This document shows, piece after piece, positions 36,090 through 48,036 of a stretch of 64,000 nucleotides of DNA. The stretch's first letter is position 1. Each line of letters starts with the position of its first letter. The notes beneath the pieces are model-generated. The model worked only from the letters and a program-made list of their open reading frames with translations. It was not told the origin of the DNA and did not search any database. The DNA is taken from assembly GCA_029747015.1 (NCBI GenBank), contig JAKOGI010000329.1, positions 625,001 through 689,000 of the forward strand, written 5' to 3'. This stretch comes from Carnegiea gigantea. Its lineage: Eukaryota > Streptophyta > Magnoliopsida > Caryophyllales > Cactaceae. The position numbers and the translations under genes are program-made.

Positions 36090-37262
36090 GTTTTAGAAAT
36101 AAGATCTTGCTCATATTGAACACACTTTAATAGACCTTGAGTAAGATACTCTTTTGTAAAAGTAAGAAGATATTCCCATGCCATCTTTCTAGATTCAACA
36201 CTTTCTCCATTGTTATCTCTAGGCATGAGATAGGGACTGGCCATTTTTTGATCTTCACTTTCACCTTTAAAGCTATCACTACAACCATAGCTACTTTGCT
36301 TGCCTTCTTGGATTTGAATTTGGTTCTCTCATTTTTCTTTTTGATGTTTGGACAATCCTTTATCATGTGACCTAGAAGTCCACAGCTGTTAATATATCTT
36401 AGTCCATATGCTAGTCCACAACCTTTGGAATTTTGACCATTCCTCTTTAAATTTGATCCCTTTCAAATTCCCTTGAATTCTGGATGTTTTTGATAGATTC
36501 TCATGAGTCCTTTGGCTATCATAGCTACTGATTCATCTTCATCATTTTCGAATTTCTTAAGTGACATCTTAATGTCATTGGACTTTAGTGCAAGTCCTTG
36601 TTGTGGTGTGTGCTCTTCATTTTCTTCCTGCAAATGAATTTTATAGGTTAGTAGTTTGCCAACAAGGTTATCTAACTTAAGTATTTTCAAATCTTGTGCG
36701 TCTTCAATGGCCAAGACATTAGGTCCTCACTTACTTCTTAAAAGACATTGCTACACTTTTCTCATCATCTCTCCATTGATGTATGTTTTTCCCAAGGACT
36801 TGAGAAAGCGTATATACATGTCCTTAATGAATTTTCCAGGTTGCATCTTGAATAACTCATGTTGATGGACATATAAGTTGATCTTGGATTCTCTCAGACT
36901 TGACTAGTCTCTTCATATGTAGTCTCCAATGTGTCCCAAACTTCTTTTGCTGCATCATAAGCAGGCACACAGTTAAACTCCTTAGAATCCAAACCCCAAA
37001 ATAAAATGTTGAATGCCCTATAATTTTTTGCCACTTTCTCACTTACTTCATGGGTGAATGCTGATATGGCCTTTGGAACAATTTTATGCCGTTCCCTCAT
37101 GGTAGGCATAAAGTCGCCCTAATCTTCTAAAGCTTATAGTCATGGCCCTTAAAAAAGATCTGCATAAGCTTCTTCCAATGAGCAAAGTTAGAGCCACAAA
37201 ACATGAGAGGTCTAGTAAAAGAGCGTCCTTGATCAATTTCAGCATTTACAAAGGAAGCCATG
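36090..37262 (-). pseudogene. SIRE-type Copia gag remnant
   Basis: Starts at the ATG near 37262 (MASFVNAE), with 'TRPLMFCGSNFAHWKK' typical of SIRE gag. Frame changes follow, then UBN2-like blocks: 'NCVPAYDAAKEVWDTLETTYEETSQV' at about 36890-36990, 'KFIKDMYIRFLKSLGKTYINGEMMRKV', and the open piece 36714-36463 (AIEDAQDLKILKLDNLVGKL). A degenerate knuckle 'SCGLLGHMIKDCP' lies near 36350. It is the structural protein of the particle. Confidence 0.8.
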
Positions 37263-37317
37263 ATCTTTTCCACAAGGTAGTTAAGTCAATATGTGTGGAC
37301 TTGGCTTTAATACTAAT

Positions 37318-38493
37318 TAAAGGTCCCAAAAGTCAATGTTAGGTCACCTTAGATAAGGGTGAACAGCGAGATCTCTTAAAAATTAAGACTTTACAAAAAC
37401 CTCAATGTACTTTGAATTTGTATCGCCAATGTTAGAGATGACAATCTTGAGCATTAGTCACCAATGTCAGTGATGAATAGAATTAAGTGTTAAAATTAAA
37501 TGGGACAAAACACTGGCTATTTTCACAATGTTCACCTTTTCAAATAGTTAGTCATTGCCTAAGGCACTTCTTCCCGTATGATTTAAACACTTACACTTCT
37601 TGTTTACTTAAAAAGTACACACCAATGACCTTGGCTTTACAATCTGTCTAGCGTTCCAATCTCACTCAACTTAGGAACCTCAGTTAGCATACTCATTAAG
37701 TATTGACCTCTCAATATGTAACTACCCATGTAAGTTTCCCAACTTACTTGTTACAATTCCCTTTTCAAATACTCAAATAAAGATCAATTGCACAAGAATG
37801 ATTTGCACTTAAACTCTTTTGATGATGTAATTCTTTCTTGTGTCTTCCAATATTCTTTAGTTGCACCCTTTACAGATTTGAAACCTTTTTAGCAGTTAGA
37901 GCATTTCGTGCGAAATCTTCACTGTGTTCTATCCTGAATCCAATGTTGCTTACTCGAGGCTTGGTGTTTCCGAATCTGGTGCTTGATTGTTGTAATTAAT
38001 GGACCTTGATTGCTGAGAGAAAAGCTTGATTTTATCCTCAAAGGTCTTGCCGTAATCAATTGAAATGCTTTACAGATTAACTTAAGATTGATTTATTACA
38101 ACTTTCCAAAACTAAATCAAGTAATTACAACTTTCCAAGATTGAATTAAATAAAATCTTCATATGATCTCGGATAATAAGCAAGGATATATTGCATTGTA
38201 AGATATAATCCGTTCAATTATAAATAAAGGATTATTTCCAAATATATTAATAGCAGTATATCTCAAAGAATAAGCCAATATATCATATAAATCATTTTTA
38301 GCAAAAATGATTCTGTCATAACTAAAGTCGGAGATTCTGACTCTGACACTCGATTCCAGCATCGTCTAGGTTGGTTAGTGTAACTCAATGTGTTCAAATT
38401 AAGCTTTTGTTTTTCACTCAAAACACCCAATGTGCTTGAGCTGTGACATTGAAACAGTCAATGATATTGCTACTGACATTGAGGGAGCTTTCA
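37318..38493 (-). repeat. 5' LTR of SIRE-type Copia
   Basis: Pairs with 28967-30082. On the minus strand its end is followed after 2 bp by TAGTATTAAAGCC, a mutated version of the tRNA-Met primer site TGGTATCAGAGCC (three changes). Confidence 0.85.
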
Positions 38494-38689
38494 AAATTCA
38501 TTATAAACCTAGTGAATTCTCTTATTCCCCTTCCCTTCTTGGCCTTGTAATTAAGTTCTATTGGAATTATATGGAGATCAAATCTATGATCTCATCCATA
38601 AAAAAAGAATGTTTTCATCCACAAAAAAAAAAAAAAAGAAGAAGAAGAATGGTTATATTACTTTAATTGTTATGGGATAATGTCCAGCT

Positions 38690-38850
38690 CCGACGGAAAA
38701 AGCGACGTGGCGGAAGGTCGTCGGACAATGTCAGAAAATCCGACAGGAAAAGTGACGGATTCCGATGGATTTTTGAATCTTCGACAGATTTTCCGACGAA
38801 ATTCCGACGGAATCCGTCGGAAATTCTGTCGAAAATCCGACAGACTCCAC
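38690..38850. repeat. Left sub-terminal repeat array of CACTA
   Basis: At least ten GACGG/CCGTC/TCCGAC words in mixed orientation. In En/Spm elements such repeats are the binding sites of the element's own TNPA-type protein. Confidence 0.8.
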
Positions 38851-39136
38851 GAGGCTGCAGTAGATCTGGCTTTTTATTTTGGGGGAGGGAAAATGTAGCC
38901 GGACATTTTCAGGCGAAGAGAGGTAAAGTGAGTTTCAAAGAGAGAGAGGGAGGAGAAAGAAGAGAGAGAATGGTGGAGTATTGAAGATTTCGGTCACCGA
39001 AAAATTAAACGGTAATTTGTTGTTTAAAATTGAAATATTTAAGGTAATTGATATTTTTTAAGGTACTTGATTTTCCAAGTTTTGCCGCCGCAACCAACGC
39101 TGCCAGTGCCGCCGCTGTCGGTTGTCCATTTGATTT

Positions 39137-40169
39137 TTCGAGTATTTAAAGGTTAGTGAAATTGTTGCGTTTTGAAATTATATTAATTTGATATGTGATG
39201 TTAATTTTTGTGAATTTTAATCTTGAAGCATGTTTATCTAGTTTAATTAATTTTTTCCGTAGAACATAAATGTGAATTACGTTAGTTTTTTTAAATGAAT
39301 AAAATATGTTTATTAGAGTAAGTGGAGTAAAACATGTTAAGTATGTAAATTTAAAATAATTATCTAATTATTATAAAATGTTAAATATGTTAAGCATGTA
39401 TAATATGTTTTGTTAAAGTGAATAATTTAAGTTTGTTTATTTTTTCTTTGATTTGTGGTCTATGTTTTATGAGATATGTTTAATTTTTTTATGATTTGTT
39501 TGAAATGTTAATAATTTTTGTTATATTTTTGTAATATTTAGGTATGTTAAGTATATATTAATTTAAGTTTGCTAAGTATGTTGATAGTATTTTGTTATTT
39601 TTGTTTAGTTTATTAATTTGGATGAAGTGTGACATAAATAATTTAATTTGTGATTGATGCTTAATTAGGTTTATTTGGATAAATAATATTGTTATGTTAA
39701 ATTTATTTTTTTAAATAACATATATGTTTAGTTACATTAATTGTTGTATTTTAGGTTTTGTGAAAATTTATTTAAGGAACCCGTGTATATATAATGTGAA
39801 CTAAATATAAGTTTATTTATTTGTGTCATTGGTGAACATAAAATTTATACTAAATAATGTAACTCTAATTTAACATCTAATGTATGTTGTGTGTATTAAT
39901 TTTTGGTAAGTATGTGAGTAATATTCTTTTTTTGAGATATGGTTAATTTTTGGTATGATTTGGTTGATTAGTTACATATTTTTAGTTTATTTTGTGAAAG
40001 ATTAATCACTATAGTTATGATTTTCAATGTTTCGGATAGATTTTGGATGAGTTTTGAAATCATTTAGAACCGTGAAGAGAGAGAGGGAGAGCAAGGAAGA
40101 GAGAGAAAAAAGAGAGCATATTTGGATAATTCATTTAATCCGCTTTGATTTATAGGTATTTAAAGGTTA
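39137..40169. repeat. Internal direct duplication of CACTA 5' region (first copy)
   Basis: The block starting 'gtatttaaaggttagtg' at about 39140 recurs from 40156. That second copy is interrupted by the composite insertion and resumes at 48037, running to about 48960. Shared words include 'ttgatgcttaattagg' and 'tatttggatgaagtgtga'. The duplication pre-dates the insertion. Confidence 0.65.
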
Positions 40170-40174
40170 GTGTA

Positions 40175-40470
40175 TGTAGGAAGAATTAGGACTAACCTGG
40201 ATGCGGAAGCGTACTGTCGGTAATATCCACGATAATAAAGAAAACCAGGCGGCTACCAGAGTCGCCTTAATAATCAAGTCCTAAACCCAAGAACCCGACG
40301 GATGGTGGTTCAGCCGTGAGAGAGAAATAGGAGAATACGAGAGATGTAATATCAGTGTCTGTCTTACTAACCCTCTAAGCACCCCTTATATAGTTTGGGG
40401 TGTGGCTAGGGTTGTTGCCCTAGGCAACATAAGTGGCCGTTGGGCCTAAACTTATTAGGTCCGACCAACA
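40175..40470 (-). repeat. 3' LTR of minus-strand Copia (copy 3)
   Basis: Ends TGTAGGAAGAATTAGG...GGTCCGACCAACA, 296 bp. The adjacent bases, gctcccactcagcc, read ggctgagtgggagc on the minus strand, a polypurine tract directly in front of the LTR. Confidence 0.75.
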
Positions 40471-41496
40471 GCTCCCACTCAGCCACTTAAGCCGTAAAAC
40501 ACGTATTCTCCATATATCACAACTCCTCACGCTTCATACCAGGAATAGGACGTGCGACCAAAAATAACCAATAGTGTTATATTAAGTTACCATCCAACTA
40601 ACATAATACTTTCACGAAATACGATACCCCAAAAATATCCCAAGACATCACCAGTGGCATCTCTAATCCCTTATGCCTGATATATCATATGATTATGTTC
40701 TCAATATAATCGCCCAGGCTGATATGGTGATGGTGGATAGATTTTTCCTTAAACACTCATGAAATCTCATCTTAGCTTAATTGCTTTCCTAACGTGTTCT
40801 CGCTGAACCGTATACGTCGTGGTTCTTGAGAATCACATTAAAGTAGCATCATTAAGCTTCGACTTAATATCATAACTTTAAGTCAAAGGGTTATCGTCCA
40901 TAGGGTCACACAGTGACAAGTGATAGTAAATTCAATTGTCATCCCACATATGGGTCGTCTTATAAGCACACACAGTATGAGATGTGTGTCACGGCATAGC
41001 TCCCACTTAGCTGGGTTCGTCACTCTTTATGCCATGCGAATCGTCAGTCTAGATTTTCACCCAAAAATCTAACCTGAGCCACTAGAACAATATATTGAAT
41101 GTTGGTCTTGACACTCAAGATTCGGCTTTTAAGGCTTCAATATGAAAACTTATTTCATACTCGACTCCCTCGAGTCTCATATTAGTTTTACTAAGGCGAC
41201 TATATTCATTCTACTCACACACTTCCAGTGTAAGTAATCAATATTGCACACCTAGTGCTAATATGATTTAGTCTCATCCTACCCGCTACTCAAGCGTCAA
41301 GGTGATTGCCTATGTGACTAGGCCAATCAGAAGCCCGTGACATTTCAATATGCCTAACGTGCAACAATTAGTTATGAGCATTTTGCCCATTTATAAAAGA
41401 AACATGTCCATCATGTAATAGGGCACATCTAACTGCCAAACCTTATGAATTCTAAGACTTAACCAATGAGCTTTGAACGTATCATTAGGAATGGCT

Positions 41497-42540
41497 TTAG
41501 TTAAGGGAACATATCACCTTGTTAGTGTATATATACCTAATGGCAATACTTTTTGTCTCTATGGTACAACATACACAATCTACCTCCATAGCTAACATTG
41601 TTGTGCAGCTTTGCTTCTTTGCACACCATGACATGGCTCTCCCACTCAGGTTGAAGGCATGTCCTGAGGTTGACTTAGACTCATCCAAATCACTACCCCA
41701 ATCAATATTTGAGTATCCTCTCAACTCGAGGCCTCCTCCTTAATAGTAAAAGATAGAGTTATCAATACCACGAAGGTAGCGCTTGATTCTCTTGACGACT
41801 TGCCAACCAGCAAGTTTTGGGTTACTTCGATTACGACTTATCAAACTAACCGCAAAGTAATGTCGGATTATGTACATAACATGGCTTACAATAAGCTTAC
41901 TATGATACTAAGGTTAGGGACTTTTATTCATTATCTCTATTTTATTTTCTGTTTTAGAACATAAAGCAAGACTCAAGGTTCGACCCTTCTCAACTGGAGT
42001 ATCCACGGGCTAGGGATTATAAATCCAAAATCATTCCAAGACATTTTGATGCATGTTTCTTGGAACGGCTTTGGATTTATTTCCACTCCCAGGACATACC
42101 TGGTTTCACCCCTGTCCTTCATCTCAAAGACATTGAATGGCTATCTTTTAGTAGCTTTAATCATCTCCAGGTTGTTCCTAGTCAACGGTATACCATCAAC
42201 GTAAGGAACGTAATCCCCATGTTGATCTTTCAACATATACAATGGTATTCTGAGACCATAGAAAAGCCAAAGTGGCTTTATGGAATCTAGAGTACCAAAA
42301 ACTTGAAGATTGCTTAAGATCACATATGGACCTTTTAAGACGACACACATTGTCCTCTTATCCCTTTGATACAAAATTAATGGGTTAGTCCATATAAATC
42401 TCTTTCTCAAGATCACCATTGAGAAAAACAATCTTTACTCCATTTCGAACTCAAAGTCCGAATGGGAAACCAGGGCTAGGAGTATCCGGGCCTGAACTTA
42501 TCAATTGAACTATCCATACGATGTTTTATCTTAAAGACTT
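41497..42540 (-). pseudogene. Copia copy 3 RT/RNase H remnant
   Basis: 41724-41497 is a clear Copia RNase H: 'GYSNIDWGSDLDESKSTSGH', 'FNLSGRAMSWCAKKQSCTTMLAMEVD'. Upstream, 42431-42141 contains RT-like stretches in broken frames, including a 'LKDQHGDYVPYVDG' piece. Stops and frameshifts throughout. Confidence 0.7.
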
Positions 42541-42591
42541 ACATCGGAGTGGAGTCTCAATGAGTTCTCAAACTATGTCGGTGAGTCTATC

Positions 42592-44330
42592 TCATCCCTT
42601 ATAGCATCCAGTCACTTTTTGTGATTTAGTGAGCCAACCGTCTCTTGATAAGAGGTAGATCCCTAATCTCCCGATAGAGTGCATAAGAATATTTCTTTTT
42701 CGATTTAAAAAATCATCGAGGAATTCTTTCATGCTCGGGATTTTGGGACCTTCATTATTTGTCTGCCTAGGTGAGAAATCCCTCCCCCTTTCTCTAAGAG
42801 GTATGGAACCAGGAGTTTCTCCTCCTTTCTCCAAGAGGTATGGAACCCTGATTATGAAAAGAAGATTACTCCCATTATCCATTAGAGGTGGGATCTTGAA
42901 CATGAGGACTAACTACATGTTCAGGAATAACTCTCCTCAACAATTGGAGATTGAGGACGAATCTCATTCTCCTTGACAGACAAACCTTCACCATTCTTAC
43001 CAAGTAAGAAATGTGTACCATCCTCAGTGACTTAGTGAGAATTCAAATCCTCCCCCTCACCGAGAGGTGGTTGAAGGTGTTGTTGTAACGCATACAAATT
43101 GAGGTCCTTTTAAATTTCACCAAATACTAGGGAACTTATCCTTAAGAAAATCAAACACTGCGGGATTTTGTTTCACAAAGAAAATATTCATGATCTCGAT
43201 TGGTTCAAAGAGTTTTAATGTTTCGTACCAATCGAGTCCTACTACCGCTATAAAGTATATGAACACATCAAGTACTTAATAACGGTGAGATAGTAGGTAC
43301 ATATACCTATATCATGAATGTATGTAGCTCCATGATATGCTTTCATATTCATTGACCCGCAGATGTCTAAAGTGAATGAACGCTAAGAGATTTGATGGAC
43401 TCGAAATCTTACAAAAAAAATTTCTTATTGCTTTCCTAACTAGGCATAACTCACATTTTGCACCTTAAGCCTAGTGAGTTGGTCTTAAAAGGCCATCTTT
43501 AGCTAGTTAACTCTATCTTGACCCTTATGGTCAAAACGAGCACGTCTAAAACAGATTCAAAAATGAGACAAGGATAGAAGATGTTCTATTTCGTCCATTG
43601 AAAACACCTTTTAATGTGACATGACCAAACAAATCACCATGCCATATGATGTCTAAGACATCTAGACAAAAACTAAAGAAAACTAACCTTAGGGACAGAA
43701 GACATAAGGAAACATCGCACCTCAGTTGCATAGAGAGTATCGGGAAGAGACAACGTAGCCCCTTCAAGGAGTCTTGAATGATTTGTCCTTAATTCAAGGA
43801 CATCTTTTCTATTGTCGTTACCCAAAATGACAATTTGTGAACCCACTGTGTTGTGGTGAAAATTCACTTGGATTAACTCGTTCCTGAACTATGCACTTGG
43901 TTGCTCCCGTATCTGCCATCCACTAAGGATCCCAGTTAGCAACAAATACTTGGAAGCGCACATATTATCCAGGAGGGGCTGTGGAAGAAGGTACCTTAAT
44001 CGACTTGGGATAATCCTAACCATAAGATGCCTAATTTCCACAATCATAGCACTCACACGTGCTATATGCTTCTCTTTATTTCCTTAGCCCTTTTCCCTTT
44101 CGCAATACCAATCTTAGGTCCAGAACCTTTTGAGGTAATGGATCCGGACGAACCTGATGCTAAGCTAATCCCACGCGTACTCAATAGTGGGATGACTTTC
44201 AATTCCCCCACTAGATCGACATTGATGCAATACGACAAAGTATAACATCTTGATCGATCTATTCTCGAACCACTTTTGGTATGTTTTTAAGTTTTCTAGA
44301 TACTGTTCATTAACGGTATCATCTTTGCCA
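42592..44330 (-). pseudogene. Copia copy 3 gag/protease/integrase remnant
   Basis: Near 43915 the minus strand reads WMADTGATK, a Copia protease active site (D-T-G intact). It continues into 43867-43673, with 'LRTNHSRLLEGATLSLPDTLYATEVRCFL', which resembles the segment between protease and pre-integrase. A CECYDCGN zinc-knuckle remnant lies near 44060, the end of gag. 42903-42592 is a heavily altered integrase/RT linker. All frames are broken. Confidence 0.6.
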
Positions 44331-44779
44331 TCCTATAAGATCTAGAACCTAATGAGTGTCCTAACATTGCACATTCATTCAGAAGAAACTGAATCGTCTG
44401 ACATTATATATCATAGTCGGTGCTATCAAGTTCTTTTATTGGTAAACAAATTACCAACCTTATTGCCATATCTAAAAGGTATATATTCTGTAAAGTGGAC
44501 ATTAGGCATATTTTCAAATAAATAAATTATTAAAAACTCTATTATCCATGTCGTATGATCGAAAATTTCGCTAAGCTCATAATCATCTCATACAAGCATG
44601 AATTAGAAGTTTTTATAACTTATTTATCACAATTTTCCATAAAACATAATTTATGGAGAATATTATGGTTAAACAAATTAACATTTCAGATATATCACAA
44701 TGATATCCAACTTAATGTAAACTAAATTTACATGAAGTTATCTCATTGTTTGTAACTACTAATATGTCGTTTAGAACTC

Positions 44780-45745
44780 TATCAATGACATACCAAACAT
44801 AAAATTCAAATTATTATATAAAACGCATTTATATAATAAAATGAATCTATAATGTAAAACATATTCAAAATATAACATGTTACAAAAGAAGTTCATAAAA
44901 GGCCCAAATAGCATTATATAAAACACATTTACATAATCATATATAAAATGAAACTTATTCAAATGTTATTCGCAAATTATAAAACACATTTATAATGTTA
45001 CGAATTTGAATTTTATGAAACCAATTCATAAAATACCGCTAAATTGCATAATTAGCAAGTAATATGAAACGAATCCACATTCATTAATTTGGGCAAGGGA
45101 AAAAGGTGCTAAAACAATTAGCAAATTTATTACAACTCATGTAATTCACATATATATAAAACACATTTATATAATACTATAAATTGGTGATTCACATGAA
45201 ACATATCCATGCAATCGAACGCAACATAATTTGTAACATGAAATATAGTCAAATATTAATCGTAATTAATTATATATAGAACAGATCCATATAATATTAT
45301 AATTTGGATGAAACGAGTTTATAATAAGACTCGCAAATCAAAAGAAAAATGTATTCATAATATTGCAAACTTAAAATTTATGAAACAAATTCATAAATAG
45401 ATCAAATACCTTACACATCCAAATAATAACATGAGATAACTACAAGAGTGACAGAACAATGAACTGATTCATAATTGCTCATATTTTGTATAAAAATATT
45501 GAATCATGAAACACATTCATGTAACGAGATATTATATAAAACGTATTTATATAATGTAATTTATGAAACATATTCATTTGTCGACCAAGTGGGATCTTCA
45601 TATCACACAGATGTAAAACAAATTCACGTCATATATACTAATTTTATATATGAAACAAATTCATATAATTTTAACCCAATTGATCGATAACAAGTTACTC
45701 AGCATGAAAATTTCAAGTTGACATATATATAAAATGAATTTATAT
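44780..45745. repeat. AT-rich array of a diverged GAAACA-N-ATTCATATAA motif
   Basis: About 18 occurrences of a roughly 18-bp word of the form (T/A)(G/A)AAAC(A/G)NATT(C/T)ATATAAT are spread over 1 kb, for example 'aaaacacatttatataat', 'tgaaacaaattcatataat' and 'tgaaacatattcat'. Spacing is irregular, so it is not a simple satellite. It lies in the 5' part of the minus-strand Copia copy 3. Confidence 0.6.
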
Positions 45746-46079
45746 ATGACATTAAACATATTAATGTTTTTATGACAAAATCATGTATTTTGACTAATTC
45801 AAAATCTCAATTCAACGAATGAATTAACTATATGAAACTTTATCAACTTGAGTATCATTATAATTCAATTAAAATCATACTATGACTAATGATAATAATT
45901 AAACAATAATGGCTGAAAAATAATTTGGCCCAAAATAGTCGAAAATAGTCTGACCCATATCATTGAAATATGGCAAGATGCAAATCGACCTAAACAGACA
46001 GTCCAAAAGCAAAATTTTGGGCCCAAAAAAAAAACAGTCCACTAAACCGAGCCTCTCCTTACCCTTTTATTTGAAGATT

Positions 46080-46640
46080 CAGCCCACATAAGGAGTTGAG
46101 GGGCCTTAACTTTCTCTCTGCTCTCAGTCTTCCTCTGCCCCCGAGCCCTCTCTCTCTCCTGCTAACTCTCGACCTCTCTCTCTCCTCTCTCTGCTTCTCG
46201 ACTCCTCGCCATGCTTATGGAGCACTGAACTCCATCGTTCGTTGGCCATGGAATGCTCTCTGCCTTTCGAATTTCTCTCTCTTCCTCACGCCCCATGTCG
46301 CCACCCTCAACCCTGTGGTAGACGACGAGCGTTTGGCTGAGAAACCCATATGAGGAAAACCCCCCACCCGCCGTCGAAAGCCAAGGATAACCCCACCAGT
46401 GTGTAGATCGGCCGCAACTGAGTCGGAAAACACTAGCCGGCATTGAACGCGCCTCTCACGCGGTGGCGCGTGACCCATACGCGCCATCTATCTGGTGGAT
46501 TTCGCAGTTCCTTTCCTGGACTTAGGTAGATCGATGATCAAGGGTGCGGTTGGAGGAAGAAAGAGAGTCAAAATCTCCTTCGTTGGCGGCGTGTGACTCA
46601 CACGCACCACCCCTCAACGGCAGTTCTGATGGGTATGGCT
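46080..46640. other. GC-rich island inside the composite insertion
   Basis: A block of markedly higher GC with CT-rich runs (ctctctctcc) and CpG-rich words (cgcggtggcgcgtg), surrounded by AT-rich DNA. Frames are open on both strands (46096-46353 plus; 46443-46162 and 46487-46215 minus), but none is recognised. It may be a captured piece of a host gene promoter or exon, or an LTR/leader segment. Confidence 0.4.
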
Positions 46641-47301
46641 TGGTTTACTTATTTCCGTTTTCTCCCCTTTTTTTTAAAATTTAAATTAGAGCTGAGGTCG
46701 AGAACTAGGCAGAGGGGTTTTCAGTTTGATGTAAGGGAGATGAGGTCTCGTCTTTGTGGCATGTTGATGGTTCCAAATCAAAACATGCTTGCCTATCTAA
46801 TCACATATTCAGTTTTATTCATGAATTATCAATCGAATTAATCAGGGCATGATTTGCATATGAACCCATGAAATCGCATAAGGGATCATGCTCTCACATT
46901 TTAACAGCATGATAGCATAATACTGATCACGTTTTAGCATATTAATCCAAGATTAACACATAATCTCATAAAGTCATGCTTGTCAAACATGTTAAGCGAT
47001 CTGGGTTACCAGACAATCATGAATTTCATTGATGTTTGTGGAAAATACAATTTCTTCTGTTTCTTTCAATAACCATAATCAAAAGAAAGTATGCCCACTC
47101 TCAGAAGCATGAAACATGATGTTTATGTTTAATCTCTTCAACTAAAGATGCGGTCTTTAAGTTGGTTCTGAATATTATAACGACATGAGCATGCTGTTAA
47201 ACTATTAGATTTGCATAATTACAAAAATTAAGCAATAAAACAGGGAGGCCAGCATGCTTTTATTGAGATTAGGGTTGAAAGATTATCAACCTATCAATCG
47301 G
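46641..47301. other. Non-coding part of composite insertion
   Basis: Rich in 'gcatga' and 'catgctt' words. No gene or repeat end was defined. Confidence 0.4.
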
Positions 47302-47661
47302 GAGCACCGAGCCTGCGTATGATATTGTCCGCTTTGGGCCGACACCGTCACGGTTTTAAAACGCGTCATACGGGTGAGGTATCCAGCCCCTTATAAAGAG
47401 GCCTTCGTTTGCCTCACCTGCCGATGTGGGACACTCAGTCCAACACCCCCACTCAGGTGAGGCGCCCCCACGAAGGGCACACCGGCACGAACCTGGCTCT
47501 GATACCATGTTGGTGCCTAGCACCGAGCCCGCGTATGATATTGTCCGCTTTGGGCCGACACCCTCACGGTTTTAAAACACGTCATACGGGTGAGGTATCC
47601 ACCCTTTTATAAAGAGGCCTTCGTTCGCCTCACCTGCCGATGTGGGACACTCAGTCCAACA
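47302..47661 (-). mobile_element. TRIM retrotransposon A, minus strand, truncated
   Basis: On the minus strand: LTR 47661-47508 (154 bp), starting TGTTGGACTGAGTG and ending GGCACCAACA; primer site TGGTATCAGAGCCAGG at 47507; 62-bp interior; second LTR 47445 to 47302, which lacks the last ten or so bases. Each LTR has TTTATAA as a TATA box. No coding capacity. This is a terminal-repeat retrotransposon in miniature. Confidence 0.85.
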
Positions 47662-47664
47662 TGC

Positions 47665-48036
47665 TGTTGGACTGAGTGTCCTACATCGGCAGGTGAGGCG
47701 AACGAAGGCCTCTTTATAAGGGGCTGGATACCTCACCCGTATGACGCGTTTTAAAGCTGTGAGGGTTGAGGCCCAAAGCAGATAATATCATACGCAGGGC
47801 TCGGTGCTGGGCACCAACATGGTATCAGAGCCAGGTTCGTCACGGTGTGCCCTTCGTGGGGGCGCTTCACCTGAGTGGGGGTGTTGGGCTGAGTGTCCCA
47901 CATCGGCAGGTGAGGTGAACGAAGGCCTCTTTATAAGGGGCTGGATACCTCACCCGTATGATGCGTTTTAAAGCCGTGAGGGTTGAGGCCCAAAGCGGAC
48001 AATATCATACGCAGGGCTCAGTGCTGGGCACCAACA
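47665..48036 (+). mobile_element. TRIM retrotransposon B, plus strand, complete
   Basis: LTRs 47665-47819 and 47882-48036, both 155 bp, with about 8 differences (roughly 95% identical by eye). A 62-bp interior starts with the tRNA-Met primer site TGGTATCAGAGCCAGG and ends in the purine tract gagtgggggtg. Total 372 bp. It lies head-to-head with TRIM A, separated by three bases (tgc, 47662-47664). Like all TRIMs it needs proteins from another element. Confidence 0.9.

Larger units (their letters stand above)
28962..38498 (-). mobile_element. SIRE-type Copia retrotransposon, full length, decayed (copy 2)
   Basis: The element is 28967-38493, flanked by AAATT on both sides (28962-28966 and 38494-38498). 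LTRs are 28967-30082 and 37318-38493. Read on the minus strand: 5' LTR, degenerate tRNA-Met primer site (37303-37315), gag, protease, integrase, RT, RNase H, a 2.5-kb extra region, a purine-rich tract, and 3' LTR. The long LTRs, the gag type and an extra region after RNase H suggest the SIRE/Maximus lineage. Stops and frameshifts are present in all parts, and the LTRs are clearly diverged, so the insertion is old. Confidence 0.85.

Noticed and set aside
44780..45745. CRISPR-like array of short repeats
   Set aside because: Repeats are diverged and spacers irregular in a plant nuclear context; there are no cas genes.
47497..47507. tRNA-Met gene suggested by TGGTATCAGAGC wording
   Set aside because: This and the copies at 47820 and 14488 are retroelement primer sites; no cloverleaf is present.
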